Made by a program: the position numbers and the translations under genes. A DNA stretch of 40,121 nucleotides from a virus: positions 1-40,121 of the IMG/VR virus record IMGVR_UViG_3300046002_006166; one strand, written 5' to 3'. Below the pieces are notes generated by a model. That model was not told the origin of the DNA and did no database searches. It saw only the letters and a list, made by a program, of their open reading frames with translations. Of this stretch, positions 18,083 to 28,691 are shown piece by piece (position 1 is the first letter of the stretch; every line of letters starts with the position of its first letter).

Positions 18083-18098
18083 ATTTAAATGAGTTATA

Positions 18099-18575
18099 AT
18101 GGCTGAAGGTTTTACATATGGTGTTGATTTCCCCTTTGACACATCACTTAGGGGTGATGCATTAAAGATGACAGAATATATTGGTGATGAGATAAGAGCG
18201 TCATTATTACATTTGTTATTAACAAGAAAGGGTAGTAGATATTATTTACCAGATTTTGGAACAAGGCTATATGAATTTTTATTTGAACCTTTGGATATTG
18301 TTTCATTTGATGTTATTGAGGCAGATATTAGAGATTCTGTTGCCAAATACATACCAAATTTAACTATAATAAATATTGTTATTGAACCTTTGGATGTTAG
18401 TGAAGAGGTTAATACATCAAAATTAAATATTGATGATTTTGGTTTAAAACCATCTGACAAGATATATAGATCACCGGGTAATGGTACTTATCAAAATACA
18501 GCAAAAATAAAAATTGAATTCACATCAAACACAAATGCGTTTGCTGGGAGTGATTTTGTGGTTATAAATATATAA
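18099..18575 (+). CDS. 25: Baseplate wedge protein, gp25/gpW family
   Basis: This 158-residue protein would join the wedge and trigger sheath attachment, as T4 gp25 does. The family core is visible: IRASLLHLLLTRKGSRYYLP, then DFGTRLYEFLFEPLD, the normal gp25 'G-R-x-x-x-P-x-F-G' plus 'FEP' signature, followed by a helix (IEADIRDSVAKYIPNL) and a beta hairpin. It is slightly longer than T4 gp25 (132) because of an extra segment at about residues 105-140. It abuts the gp6-like gene (one base between), and the pair gp25-gp6 is the classical order. A TATTTAT box precedes it. Confidence 0.88.
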   Translation: MAEGFTYGVDFPFDTSLRGDALKMTEYIGDEIRASLLHLLLTRKGSRYYLPDFGTRLYEFLFEPLDIVSFDVIEADIRDSVAKYIPNLTIINIVIEPLDVSEEVNTSKLNIDDFGLKPSDKIYRSPGNGTYQNTAKIKIEFTSNTNAFAGSDFVVINI

Positions 18576-18576
18576 T

Positions 18577-20409
18577 ATGGCAGATAGACAAATTTCATAT
18601 GGCGTTAGAGATTTTCAAGGAATAAGAGCAGAATTATTAAATTATGTTAAAACTTATTATCCTGATTTAATAAATGATTTTAATGATGCATCAATATTTT
18701 CAGTATTTCTTGATTTAAATGCTGCGGTTGCTGATAATTTACATTATCATATTGATAGAAGTTTACAAGAAACTGTTTTACAATATGCACAACAGAAATC
18801 ATCAATATATAATATAGCAAGAACATATGGATTAAAATTGCCTGGGCAAAGGCCATCTTTAACTTTGTGTGATTTTTCCATAACTGTTCCGGTATCAAGT
18901 GATAAGCCAGATGGAAAGTTTGCTGGTCTTCTTCAAAGAGGGGCGCAAGTTTTGGGTAATGGAGTTATATTTGAAACAATTAATGATATTGATTTTTCAT
19001 CTGACTATGATGCACAAGGTAATAAGAATAGAACGGTTATACCAAATTCATTAAATAGTAATATAATTAACTATACGTTAACAAAAAGAGAACCTGTAAT
19101 TAATGGTGTGACAAAAGTATTTAAAAGGGTTATTACCTCATCTGATGTTAGACCATTTTTTGAATTGTTTTTACCAGAGAAGAATGTTTTGGGTATTACT
19201 AGTGTGATAACAAGAGATGGGCAAATTGGAACAGTCCCCCCAAATTCAGAATTTATTGGTGATACTAATAAATGGTATGAAGTAGATTCATTGGCAGAAG
19301 ATAGGGTATTTATTGTTGATACAACAAAAAACACGGGATCCTCCCCTATTAAAGTTGGTAAATATATTCAAACAGAAAATAGATTTGTATCAGAATTTAC
19401 TCCAGAAGGATATAAAAAAATTACATTTGGTAATGGGGTTAATACAGCATTGGAACAATTGAATCAATTTACAACAACAGGGCAATTTCCAACATTGCAG
19501 AATTATTTAAATAATTTTTCATTAGGAAGAACATTAAAGCCAAATACAACTTTATTTATTCAATATAGAGTTGGGGGTGGGTTAAATACAAATTTGGGGC
19601 CAAACACCATTAATCAAGTTGGTGTTAATACATTTTCTATTACTAATGGTAGTCCATCACAACAATCAGCAGTCATTAATTCATTGAGGGTTAACAATGC
19701 TTTCCCTGCAATTGGGGGTGCTGGTTTGCCAAGTGTTGAAGAGGTTAGAAATTTTGTTTCATTTAATTTTGCGGCACAAAAACGTGCGGTAACAATAAGA
19801 GACTATGAATCAATCATAAGAAATATGCCCCCACAATTTGGTGCACCAGCAAAGGTTTCAGTTCAAGAAGTTGATAATAAAATCCAAATTCTTGTTTTGT
19901 CATATGATAATAATGGGAAATTGATTAGTGATAATTCAAGATTTTTAACAGATAACATTGCCAATTATGTTTCAAATTATAGGATGATTAATGACTATGT
20001 TGTTGTTTCATCAGCAAAGATACTTGATGTTAGTATTGATGCCAATATCATAGTTGTTCAAGGGTTTGACACCAAAAGCATTGTTGAATCTGTCATATCT
20101 ACCATTAACACCTATTTCTCACCACAGAATATGCAATTGGGTAAAGATATTAATTTATCTGAATTAAAAGGTAATATTCAAAAATTGACAGGGGTTGTGA
20201 CAATTTCAAATCTTACAATTAAAAATGAGATTGGGGGTGATTATTCTGGGGATTTTGCAACAACAAGATTGGTTCCTGGGGCATCAAGAGTGATGGTTCC
20301 AACTGATGAGATAATTTTTGCTCAACCATCAGAAATATATCACATTAGATATCCAGAGAGAGATATAAGGATTAGTGTTAAAACAAACTCAGGAGTTACA
20401 ATAGGATAA
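18577..20409 (+). CDS. 6: Baseplate wedge protein, gp6/gpJ family
   Basis: This 610-residue protein is of similar length to T4 gp6 (660) and would form the ring of wedges. The N-terminal region holds DFQGIRAELLNYVKTYYPDL and DLNAAVADNLHYHIDRSLQE. It then has the helix set with ARTYGLKLPGQRPS that characterises the gpJ/gp6 family. A beta-rich middle follows (ITFGNGVNTALEQ, where the 'I-x-F-G-N-G' motif is typical of these proteins). The C-terminal part, with NYVSNYRMINDYVVVSSAKI and SVISTINTYFSP, matches the conserved J domain end. It follows gp25 with one base between and precedes the giant 1701-residue gene after a 67-base gap. Confidence 0.87.
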   Translation: MADRQISYGVRDFQGIRAELLNYVKTYYPDLINDFNDASIFSVFLDLNAAVADNLHYHIDRSLQETVLQYAQQKSSIYNIARTYGLKLPGQRPSLTLCDFSITVPVSSDKPDGKFAGLLQRGAQVLGNGVIFETINDIDFSSDYDAQGNKNRTVIPNSLNSNIINYTLTKREPVINGVTKVFKRVITSSDVRPFFELFLPEKNVLGITSVITRDGQIGTVPPNSEFIGDTNKWYEVDSLAEDRVFIVDTTKNTGSSPIKVGKYIQTENRFVSEFTPEGYKKITFGNGVNTALEQLNQFTTTGQFPTLQNYLNNFSLGRTLKPNTTLFIQYRVGGGLNTNLGPNTINQVGVNTFSITNGSPSQQSAVINSLRVNNAFPAIGGAGLPSVEEVRNFVSFNFAAQKRAVTIRDYESIIRNMPPQFGAPAKVSVQEVDNKIQILVLSYDNNGKLISDNSRFLTDNIANYVSNYRMINDYVVVSSAKILDVSIDANIIVVQGFDTKSIVESVISTINTYFSPQNMQLGKDINLSELKGNIQKLTGVVTISNLTIKNEIGGDYSGDFATTRLVPGASRVMVPTDEIIFAQPSEIYHIRYPERDIRISVKTNSGVTIG

Positions 20410-20454
20410 TTCATTTATTTTACGTGTTTAGTCTTTATATTATATACAATAAAA

Positions 20455-20461
20455 TATTTAC
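20455..20461 (+). promoter_or_regulatory. TATTTAC box (variant) upstream of giant gene
   Basis: TATTTAC differs from TATTTAT by one base and starts 22 bases before the ATG at 20477, in the 67-base gap after gp6. Its position matches the other copies. Confidence 0.3.
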
Positions 20462-20476
20462 TTAAAAAAAGGCTTG

Positions 20477-23400
20477 ATGCAAAATACATATAGAATAAAA
20501 ACCAATATTGGACAAGATAATTTTGTTAATTTTCAGTTAGACCAAAATATTGAATTTCTTGAAATTTTATCATTTAAAGTTAGACAATCTGATATCTATA
20601 CATTGGATTGTGCCAATTATGGGGTTGTTGCAGGTAGGATTACAGCAAATAATGGTTTTGGATTGGCAAATGCTAGGGTATCAGTATTTATTCCACTATC
20701 AACAGAGGATGAAGATAATGCATTAATCAACTCAATTTACCCATATAAATCTATTGGTGATAAAAATGAGGAGGGATATAGATATAATTTATTACCATAT
20801 GAACCATCTTATGAAGGTCATGTTGCCACAGGTAATTTTCCATCATTGAATGATGTTTTGGCAAAAAACCAATATATTGAAGTTTATGAGAAATATTATA
20901 AATTCACTGTAAAGACAAATGATAGTGGTGATTATATGATATTTGGAGTTCCAATTGGGGGACATACAGTTTTTATGGATTTGGATTTATCTGACATTGG
21001 GGCATTTTCATTAACTCCCCAAGATTTGATAAGGATGGGCAGAGCAGCAGAGGGTCAATTTAAGGGAAATTCATTTCAAGCATCAACAGATTTGGAATCA
21101 TTGCCACAAATTGTTTCATTATCTAAAGGGATAGAAGTTTCACCATTCTGGGGGGATCCAGAAACTTGTGATTCAACAATTAATAGAGTTGATTTTGATT
21201 TAAGAACAGATGCTAGTATTGATATTCAACCAACATCAATCTTTATTGGGTCAATATTTGGAACAAATAACATAGATAGCGTTAAACTTAATTGTGGGGT
21301 TAAAGAATCTTTGGGGAATTTATGTTTGCTTGAAACTGGTCCAGGACTAATTCAATCAATTAGACAAACAAAAAGTATTGATTCAGATGGTTTGCCCATT
21401 CTTGAATTTTATGAATTGGATAATGGGGGTAGAGTTATTGATGGGGATGGTACTTGGGTTGTTGAAATGCCAATGAATTTGGATTATATCATAACTGATG
21501 AGAATGGAAATTTGCAAATAACAGAAGATGAAACAATAGGTATTCCAACAAGGGGAAAATATAGATTTAACATAAAATGGGAAGATTCTATTAGTTTAAC
21601 AAACACAACAAGAAAAGCCAATTTTTTGGTGCCAAATATTAAAGAATATGGGTGGACAGAAGGGGGTGGTAATCCATCAAGTTCTGGGAGTAATGATGAA
21701 GCCAAAAAGGCACAAAGTGGTTCATATTATTTTGGACTTGATTGGAAAAAATATACAAACAAGATTGCTGCAATTAATTGTGAAGATACATTTTATGAAT
21801 TTGAATATAATAAAGTATATACTGTTTCTGGATTGGTTGATCAATATCAGGGTGGGACAAATAAAGGCAAATTTATTGGAATTAAAGAAATTGGGGATAG
21901 AAGTTGTGAGCAAGTAATAAATAAATACCCAGTTAATGATGGTGTGAAAAACTTTGATTTGTTTTATTACTTATTTTCAATAATATTGCAAATTATTCAG
22001 TTTATTAATATTCCATTAATATTTGGATATCATTTGATTTCTTTTTTGTGGAATTTTATGGCTGTAATATTATTACCAGCAATAATTGTACTTTTGGGTT
22101 TTTTCATTAAAAATTATATATCTAATGTAATTAAAAATTATGCAATATCTGTTGCTTTATTTTCAGCAGGGATTATACCAACATTACCAACATTTGCATC
22201 ATTTTTATTATTCCAAATTAGTAAAGATTTATTACTATTAGGCCCAATTTTATTTTTACTTGTTTATTTGACAATTAATTTTAAAAAAATAGTTAAGAAA
22301 AAATTAAAATTAATTCATTTGCCAAATATAACTTACCCAAATTGTGAGTTTTGCATTTGTGATATGGAAGAAGTTGATGTTGATTTAGGTAGTGGAATAC
22401 AAAACAATGGAGTATTATCTCAGGTATCCAATTATACATTATATTATGATAAGTTATCACAAAATTTTGATTGGAAATTAATGGGTAATATTATTGAGAA
22501 TAATACTAGTGATAATATAAATTATAAAGATAGTTTTAATTATGAAGATGATAAGCCATTATTATTATTTACTATTGCTCAATCAATTGGGGGTAGGACA
22601 GACAACTCATCTGGAATAAATCCTAAAAAAATTGGTGAGACAGATATTAAAATGCCTAGGTCAGATGAATTTCAATTAATACAAATTGATAAAAAAATTA
22701 GTATATATAGTGAAACATTGCCTATTGGTGAAAGAATTAATTATTTTAATTTAAGGGAGAATTATTTTTATGAAAAAAATAAGGTTAAAGTTACTTTTGC
22801 TAATGATATTATTGAAAATAGAAATAAATTTCATTATGACAATGTAATTGTTTTATTATCTGAAGCCTATTTTGATTCTGGGGATATATTAAGTTTTGTT
22901 AATAATTCATTATCAAAAGATCCTAATTTTTTGGTCACCGGAACAACAATTGAAGGTGAGATTATATATGGAGTTAATGGAACAACTAAAATAACAAATA
23001 CAAATAACATTATAAATGTTAAATATGCAAATACTCAAGATACAGAAGGTAGTCAAACATATAAATTACCATTTATAACAGGAGCAACAAGCACATCGTA
23101 TTATGCTTCGGATATTGAGTATTTCCAAGTTATTACTGGTATAACATATTCAGATTATATAAAATTATCAGATACAAATACTAAAGGTTATTTACCTAGT
23201 GTTTTAACTTCACCTGCTGTACTTAGAGTTAAAATTGGTGGTCAAGGTACACCCGGGGATGAGTTGGTGGTAGATAACCCAATCCAATATTTCAATGGTA
23301 TTGAAAATCAATATGTTTTAATATTACAAAGAGGAGTTGATCCATATTCTCCAGAATATGATAATAAGTATGATTTGAGTAAAATATTTGGATATGAATT

Positions 23401-25579
23401 TGGCAATATAATTATAAATAGTGCTACCAAATTAAATATACCAATTCAAAAGTTGAATGAATATGCTGGCAATATTAGGCTTTTAGGTAAAGGAGGTAAC
23501 TCATCAGACTTTATAACAACACAAACATTAACAAATCAAGAAGATATTTTCTTTGAATCTTACAGTTTTCAACCAGGAATTGAATTTAGACCATATGAAT
23601 CAGATTCTGTTTCATATTATTCTGGTATATTTGGTCGTAATTCACCAATAACTAAACCTTTTATTATTAAATTAGGCCTTATTCCTACATTAATTAAGTA
23701 TATAAAAAATTGGGTAAGTGCTGAACCTATTGATTCTGATAATAATTTTTTTATTGTCAATAGTGAACGTGCGGGGAGGGAAAAGGATTATCCAAAGAAG
23801 ACCCCTATCCAATGGATTGATTCAAAATATAGCAATTCAAAATTGGATTTTAATGGTGGTACATATATGGTTGGTAAAGGTGATGTTGTGGCAAATAATA
23901 AATATGATATTAATCCATTTGAATTTGATAATTTCATGTTATACTATTCATATAGTTCGCATTTAGAATTAAAGAATAGAAAGTTATCTCATTCTAATAG
24001 TAACAAAATTATTTTAAGAACAGATAGGCTACCAACATCAGATGGTTTAGATGGTAAAAATTGGTATAGTAATGGGGTTGGTATATTACAACAAAATAAC
24101 TCTTTTACAATATATAAATATCCTAAAAAATCAACAGGAGAAAATTCACCCTTATATATTAATGCTGGTTTTGATGCTGATATTTTGGCAAATGATTTAG
24201 AGGGGCTACCAGGGTATGCAAGTGTAAATACATCATTTAATTCTTGTAAAGATTTAGTTCCCCTATCTTGTTATGAAAATAAAAATGATTCAGAAACATT
24301 ATCTATAACTGAAAAATGTAAGTCAACTAAAAGACAATCTATATATATTAAGGATGGTTGTTACCAATTAGTTAGACGACCTATACTTGATTTATTGCCA
24401 GACATTGATGCATTCCGTGAATGGGCTTTTAGGTTTAAATTAAATTATGGTTTATGTAGAGGTATTGTATCAGAAACATTTGTTAATAACTGGGTTAATG
24501 GATCTTTGTTTATGCCATCATTTAAATCAAACACTATTGGTGCATATAGAAATAATCCACAATATTGCAAGGATATTGTTTATTATGATAATACAACTTC
24601 AAACTTTTATTATAGAAGTTCCCCTTATTATAGTGGAACAACTATGGGGCAATTTGTTGGCAACCAGAATAATTATATTGCAAACAAGTTAAATTATTAT
24701 AATTTAATGTATCCAACAACCATAATTAATTTGGGTATTAAAAATAAGTTATTAATTGGGTCAAGGGGATTTGATACTTATGGATATATGGTAAATCAAA
24801 TAAATTATACAAGTTATTCAGATAATTCTGATTTAATTAACATGTTTGTTATGAGTAGGGTTTTGGATTCTAGTATATTGAAAAATCTTAATAAGAATAC
24901 TAATATAACAATAAATTCATTTTTTAGTAGAAATGGTAAAAAGGTAGATGGTGATTTGGCACAATTAATGTCTATTAATTCAGAATTTGGCGTTGTGAAG
25001 TTTTCATCAGAATTTTATTCTTTCACCAATAATAATTCACCATCTTTAATTTTTAGAGAAAAGGGTAGAAATTATATGGGGGTATTTTATTCATCATTGC
25101 AAGATGATTTAACCTATAAAGATTATATATCACCTGGTAGGATTGGTTTTAGAGATAGTATTACAAATTCATTAATCCCAAGATATTTTGATATTAGATC
25201 ACAAGAGGTTCCATTTTATTCTTGGGAATTGGCAGAAAATTCTAATAGCATTTTTGGAACAGACAAGAATAATTGGGGAACACAAAAAGTTGATATTGTT
25301 GCAAAAAAGTATCAATCTCTTGAAAGAATTAAACCCAGAAATAATGATACAGCAAAGTTTAGTGAATATGATAGCACAGATTATTTTGTTTCAGACAATT
25401 CAGATATAGCATATAATTCACATAGGGGTTATATATATTCTGATATAAATGGTAAATATAATAAAACTAAACAAGAAAATACAAAATTTGTTGTTGGTGC
25501 ACCATTTCATTTTTATTTTGGAATAAAGAAAGGATTTTCATCTTTGGATAAATTTAAAACAAAATATTTGAATGAATAA
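20477..25579 (+). CDS. Giant virion-associated protein with internal membrane-like block (1700 aa)
   Basis: The start is placed at the ATG 20477; an overlapping TTG at 20474 would add one residue. Residues about 45-165 look like a carboxypeptidase-regulatory or CNA-B type beta domain (VVAGRITANNGFGLANARVS, later GDYMIFGVPIGGHTVFMDL). Residues about 494-602 are strongly hydrophobic in four or five stretches, for example NFMAVILLPAIIVLLGFFI and LLLLGPILFLLVYLTI. A basic segment (KKIVKKKLKL) and a Cys cluster (CEFCICD) follow. The rest is Asn/Ser-rich beta-type sequence with conserved-looking blocks near 1310-1390. It lies between gp6 and the fibre genes, so I infer a baseplate or tail part, perhaps one that enters the host membrane. 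The family is not recognised. It overlaps the next gene by 8 bases. Confidence 0.6.
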   Translation: MQNTYRIKTNIGQDNFVNFQLDQNIEFLEILSFKVRQSDIYTLDCANYGVVAGRITANNGFGLANARVSVFIPLSTEDEDNALINSIYPYKSIGDKNEEGYRYNLLPYEPSYEGHVATGNFPSLNDVLAKNQYIEVYEKYYKFTVKTNDSGDYMIFGVPIGGHTVFMDLDLSDIGAFSLTPQDLIRMGRAAEGQFKGNSFQASTDLESLPQIVSLSKGIEVSPFWGDPETCDSTINRVDFDLRTDASIDIQPTSIFIGSIFGTNNIDSVKLNCGVKESLGNLCLLETGPGLIQSIRQTKSIDSDGLPILEFYELDNGGRVIDGDGTWVVEMPMNLDYIITDENGNLQITEDETIGIPTRGKYRFNIKWEDSISLTNTTRKANFLVPNIKEYGWTEGGGNPSSSGSNDEAKKAQSGSYYFGLDWKKYTNKIAAINCEDTFYEFEYNKVYTVSGLVDQYQGGTNKGKFIGIKEIGDRSCEQVINKYPVNDGVKNFDLFYYLFSIILQIIQFINIPLIFGYHLISFLWNFMAVILLPAIIVLLGFFIKNYISNVIKNYAISVALFSAGIIPTLPTFASFLLFQISKDLLLLGPILFLLVYLTINFKKIVKKKLKLIHLPNITYPNCEFCICDMEEVDVDLGSGIQNNGVLSQVSNYTLYYDKLSQNFDWKLMGNIIENNTSDNINYKDSFNYEDDKPLLLFTIAQSIGGRTDNSSGINPKKIGETDIKMPRSDEFQLIQIDKKISIYSETLPIGERINYFNLRENYFYEKNKVKVTFANDIIENRNKFHYDNVIVLLSEAYFDSGDILSFVNNSLSKDPNFLVTGTTIEGEIIYGVNGTTKITNTNNIINVKYANTQDTEGSQTYKLPFITGATSTSYYASDIEYFQVITGITYSDYIKLSDTNTKGYLPSVLTSPAVLRVKIGGQGTPGDELVVDNPIQYFNGIENQYVLILQRGVDPYSPEYDNKYDLSKIFGYEFGNIIINSATKLNIPIQKLNEYAGNIRLLGKGGNSSDFITTQTLTNQEDIFFESYSFQPGIEFRPYESDSVSYYSGIFGRNSPITKPFIIKLGLIPTLIKYIKNWVSAEPIDSDNNFFIVNSERAGREKDYPKKTPIQWIDSKYSNSKLDFNGGTYMVGKGDVVANNKYDINPFEFDNFMLYYSYSSHLELKNRKLSHSNSNKIILRTDRLPTSDGLDGKNWYSNGVGILQQNNSFTIYKYPKKSTGENSPLYINAGFDADILANDLEGLPGYASVNTSFNSCKDLVPLSCYENKNDSETLSITEKCKSTKRQSIYIKDGCYQLVRRPILDLLPDIDAFREWAFRFKLNYGLCRGIVSETFVNNWVNGSLFMPSFKSNTIGAYRNNPQYCKDIVYYDNTTSNFYYRSSPYYSGTTMGQFVGNQNNYIANKLNYYNLMYPTTIINLGIKNKLLIGSRGFDTYGYMVNQINYTSYSDNSDLINMFVMSRVLDSSILKNLNKNTNITINSFFSRNGKKVDGDLAQLMSINSEFGVVKFSSEFYSFTNNNSPSLIFREKGRNYMGVFYSSLQDDLTYKDYISPGRIGFRDSITNSLIPRYFDIRSQEVPFYSWELAENSNSIFGTDKNNWGTQKVDIVAKKYQSLERIKPRNNDTAKFSEYDSTDYFVSDNSDIAYNSHRGYIYSDINGKYNKTKQENTKFVVGAPFHFYFGIKKGFSSLDKFKTKYLNE

Positions 25580-27233
25580 CTATATTATAGTACCAAGCAT
25601 TTATAGAAATAAGATTGGGGATGAAATTGATTCACAAATATCAGTTGACCTTGTTAATTCATCCAAAGAATTAATTGAATTTGATAGAAGTGTTAACATA
25701 GATTTAAAGGAATTGTATGAGAAGGAGAAGAGTGCATCATTTAAGATACGACCAGTTTATAACATAAGTTATTTATATAATAATATATATTCTGGAACAA
25801 CAACAACCAAATATGAAGATGAATTAATTTATCCATTAAAATCTTCATTAATCATTCAATCTAAAAATGTTAGAAAGGGGTTATTACAATCTTATGAGTT
25901 TGATTTTTTTAGACCAAAAACAACAACTGCTTTTGGTTTTGAAAGCATTAGTGCATTTACATATAATTGGAATTATTATTTAACTTATCCATCTTCTGAA
26001 GATAATAAAAAGATATTAAATATTGGTTTTAAGGGAAAAGATTTTGAATGGGTTGCTGGTGATGGCATTCCATTTGTTTCTGAAAATATAACAATTAATG
26101 GTTTTAATGTGACAAAAATTATTTGTGGATTAAATCATAATTTGAATTTAGGGGAGAGTGTGATGATTAAAATTGGTAATAATGAATCTTTGCATAATAT
26201 ATTATCATTTGGTGATGGTTCTTTTAATTCTGAAAAGACTATAATTAACATCATTAACATTAATGATAAAATAAAAGGAAATGTATATGGAACATTAAGG
26301 CGTGTTACAAATAGTGCCAATAGCGGTGAAACCATTTCAAAATATTATATTAGAAAACACAAAGTTATAAAAGGGGGTGATAGAGTTGTTGCCACAAAAG
26401 CAGGATTTCAATCTGGTATTTATGATGGGATAGAAACATTAAGTTATGATGATAATAATAATAAATTCCCAACAAAAAGAATAGGTTCAAATAAATCATA
26501 TAATTTTACCATACAGGATGAAATTGATATTGAAGGAATTGTTGATAATAGAAACAGACCTTTAACTGAATTATATTTAACAATTTTATTTAAAGGGTAT
26601 TCTGGGTTTTTTGCATCAAAAAATAAACCAATGAAACAAGGCTGGGATTTTAATAGAAGTGAGTCAGTTAGTGATTGGTGGGATGATAGCAACACATTAT
26701 CCAATAGCAATATTATGGCAATATCATATTCAGATGACGCAAAATCAAATTTTTATTATTACAATCCCCCCAATGAATTTGATGGTGATTTTTGTGAATA
26801 TAATGAATATAATCAAGAGGAGATTGTTATTTCAGATTTTTATTATAAAATAAAACATAATGAAAGTGTTTTTAGGGTTGCTGGTTATGATAATAATAAG
26901 TCAGGATATTATTATAAGCCACATAATAGAATGACATTAAAGGTATTTTCAAATTATGTTGAATCAGTTGGTTTAACATCAAAAGATAACATCCCAAGCT
27001 ATGCATTCTATTCAAAATTTGATGCCCAATTTAGGTGGAGAGATATTTATAGTGTTGGTTTTTTTGATGAGAATTCAAATGGGGTTAATTACCCATATGT
27101 TAATGATACATTTTATCCATTTTCAGATGTAATATTCAAATTAATACCAGATACTTCTGGGTATGATTTTAATTCATTATTAAATGATGGGAGCGGTGTT
27201 GTTGTAAAACCTATTATTGATGAGTGTGAATAA
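25572..27233 (+). CDS. Unknown structural-type protein (553 aa)
   Basis: I do not recognise this family. The protein is Asn/Ser/Tyr-rich and beta-type, without membrane segments, as usual for tail or fibre parts. It holds aromatic blocks such as [28 protein letters not shown] and [20 protein letters not shown], and an N-terminal acidic/basic segment ([15 protein letters not shown]). It overlaps the preceding giant gene by 8 bases and the following one by 14 bases, suggesting tightly coupled translation and a role in the same substructure. The ATG at 25572 is the first in frame. Function is unassigned beyond 'probable virion component'. Confidence 0.65.
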   Translation: MNNYIIVPSIYRNKIGDEIDSQISVDLVNSSKELIEFDRSVNIDLKELYEKEKSASFKIRPVYNISYLYNNIYSGTTTTKYEDELIYPLKSSLIIQSKNVRKGLLQSYEFDFFRPKTTTAFGFESISAFTYNWNYYLTYPSSEDNKKILNIGFKGKDFEWVAGDGIPFVSENITINGFNVTKIICGLNHNLNLGESVMIKIGNNESLHNILSFGDGSFNSEKTIINIININDKIKGNVYGTLRRVTNSANSGETISKYYIRKHKVIKGGDRVVATKAGFQSGIYDGIETLSYDDNNNKFPTKRIGSNKSYNFTIQDEIDIEGIVDNRNRPLTELYLTILFKGYSGFFASKNKPMKQGWDFNRSESVSDWWDDSNTLSNSNIMAISYSDDAKSNFYYYNPPNEFDGDFCEYNEYNQEEIVISDFYYKIKHNESVFRVAGYDNNKSGYYYKPHNRMTLKVFSNYVESVGLTSKDNIPSYAFYSKFDAQFRWRDIYSVGFFDENSNGVNYPYVNDTFYPFSDVIFKLIPDTSGYDFNSLLNDGSGVVVKPIIDECE

Positions 27234-27780
27234 ATATAAATTAAGATTACCAAATGTTAATGATTTAACCATAAGCATTCCTGTTAGTATTAATGTGGAA
27301 AATTTAGGTCAAGATGATGTTATTGAACAATATGAAGATACAATAATTAGCAATGCAATAAATGATAAGATAGATTACGAGATAGTTAGATTTCAACATA
27401 AGGGATATTTTCCTCCAATTCCAGTGTCAGCATCGCCAACACCAACACCAACCCCAACACCAACCCCAACTATGACCTCTACTGTAACACCAACCAATAC
27501 GACAACACCAACATATACACCAACACCATCAGTTACACCAACTATACAACCATCAGCATCTGCTACACCAACATTTACACCAACCCCATCAATAACACCA
27601 ACTATAACACCAACAACTTCAATAACACCATCAATAACACCAACCATAACACCAACAACTTCAATAACACCAACAAATACAACAACTCCAACAATGACGC
27701 CAACACCATCAGCAACGGAATTAAGATATTATTCATCAAATAATCTAATAGTATTCAATCAAAATTGTAATTCAAATTAA
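27220..27780 (+). CDS. Thr-Pro stalk protein, fibre component (186 aa)
   Basis: The N-terminal 65 residues are ordinary and may anchor the protein ([20 protein letters not shown]). Residues about 72-166 are an almost unbroken Thr-Pro/Ser-Pro/Ile-Thr-Pro repeat. This is a likely stiff, extended stalk like those in phage fibres and bacterial surface proteins. A short Asn-rich tail ([16 protein letters not shown]) ends the protein, just before the FISUMP gene. The TTG at 27217 is in frame, but the ATG at 27220 is better and overlaps the upstream stop. A 42-bp tandem repeat occurs in the stalk. The tail ends with a Cys close to the end. Confidence 0.65.
   Translation: MSVNKYKLRLPNVNDLTISIPVSINVENLGQDDVIEQYEDTIISNAINDKIDYEIVRFQHKGYFPPIPVSASPTPTPTPTPTPTMTSTVTPTNTTTPTYTPTPSVTPTIQPSASATPTFTPTPSITPTITPTTSITPSITPTITPTTSITPTNTTTPTMTPTPSATELRYYSSNNLIVFNQNCNSN
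27434..27717 (+). repeat. Thr-Pro coding repeat, tract 1
   Basis: The tract consists of degenerate 6-base and 9-base units built on ACACCA/CCAACA. A 40-base unit at 27591-27630 recurs at 27633-27672 with one mismatch, a 42-base period. Codes for a Thr-Pro stalk. Confidence 0.9.
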
Positions 27781-27781
27781 T

Positions 27782-28687
27782 ATGAGTGAATTTAACGTAT
27801 ATGCGCCAACACCTGGTAGTGGATGTTCAAGTTGGTTTAATCATGCAACTAGTGGTGATGCTTGTAATTCAATATTTTGCACAACAATACCAACAACTTG
27901 TGTGGGGGATTGTGATAAGTTATATGTGACAAACCAAAGAACTCCACAGAGAATAGAGATTAATGATATTATTTACATTGGGACAGATACTGGTTATGAG
28001 ATATTACCTGAAGGTTGGTATGTTAGCAGTACAAAGGGTACGGTATTCAATATTAATTCAAGTGGTGTTTTGATAAGTGTCAATACTTGTTCTGGTACAA
28101 CTTATGTTACAGATTTGGATGGGAATTATTATGGTACAGCTACCATTGGAACACAAACTTGGTTTACAGAAAATTTAAGAACAACAAGGTATAATAATGG
28201 TGCTGATATTCCAAATGTAACTAATAGTACAACTTGGAGTAATTTAACAATTGGTGCTTATTGTGCATATAATAATAATAATATTGATAATTGTTTTGGG
28301 TATTTGTATAATTTTTATGCAACAACTAATCTATGTCCAACCGAGTATAGAGTTCCCACATTGGCTGACTATGCAACTTTATCCACATATCTGGGGGGTA
28401 ATAGTATTTCAGGTGGGAAGATGAAAACAGAAGGAGTTGTATGGTGGGATAGCCCAAATGATGGGGCAACAAATACTAGTGGATTTAGTGGTTATCCAGC
28501 AGGTAGAAGAGTGTATAATGGTAATTTTAATTTCTTTGGGGAAACGGGTACTTTTTGGACTAATACAACAACTGGATGTATTGTTAATTTTGCCAAAATA
28601 ATTCAATTAAAATATAATAATAATAATTTGGATTTCCAATGTGATGATAAAAACAATGGGTATTCGGTTAGATGTATAAAAAATTAA
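27782..28687 (+). CDS. FISUMP-domain protein, probable receptor-binding fibre tip (301 aa)
   Basis: Residues about 107-301 show the FISUMP (Fibrobacter succinogenes major paralogous) pattern: DLDGNYYGTATIGTQTWF, then TENLRTTRYNNGADIP, YCAYNNN and a YLYNFYA segment. It ends with GYSVRCIKN, the usual closing of this C-type-lectin-like fold. The domain is common on Bacteroidota surfaces and in their phages, where ligand binding is the likely role. Residues 1-106 hold a Cys-rich beta segment (GDACNSIFCTTIPTTCVGDC), possibly disulfide-bearing. It starts two bases after the stalk gene's stop, which suggests that the two assemble as stalk and head. The function is inferred; the domain is clear. Confidence 0.82.
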   Translation: MSEFNVYAPTPGSGCSSWFNHATSGDACNSIFCTTIPTTCVGDCDKLYVTNQRTPQRIEINDIIYIGTDTGYEILPEGWYVSSTKGTVFNINSSGVLISVNTCSGTTYVTDLDGNYYGTATIGTQTWFTENLRTTRYNNGADIPNVTNSTTWSNLTIGAYCAYNNNNIDNCFGYLYNFYATTNLCPTEYRVPTLADYATLSTYLGGNSISGGKMKTEGVVWWDSPNDGATNTSGFSGYPAGRRVYNGNFNFFGETGTFWTNTTTGCIVNFAKIIQLKYNNNNLDFQCDDKNNGYSVRCIKN

Positions 28688-28691
28688 TATA

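Noticed and set aside
18027-18083. T4 late promoters (TATAAATA) in the divergent gap
   Set aside because: TATAAATA is present, but in each case it points away from the nearest gene; in the sense direction the box reads TATTTATA. A T4-type late promoter would need the other orientation, though promoters about 60 bases upstream of each gene cannot be fully ruled out.
27393-27647. Minus-strand Val-Gly-Val frame over the first Thr-Pro tract
   Set aside because: It is a by-product of the repeat, whose reverse complement lacks stops. The same applies to the one at 37086-37343.
28590-28687. Possible diversity-generating retroelement target at the end of the FISUMP gene
   Set aside because: The end GYSVRCIKN and nearby Asn codons recall DGR targets, but no reverse transcriptase or template copy is visible in the window. 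FISUMP proteins share the same fold without a DGR.
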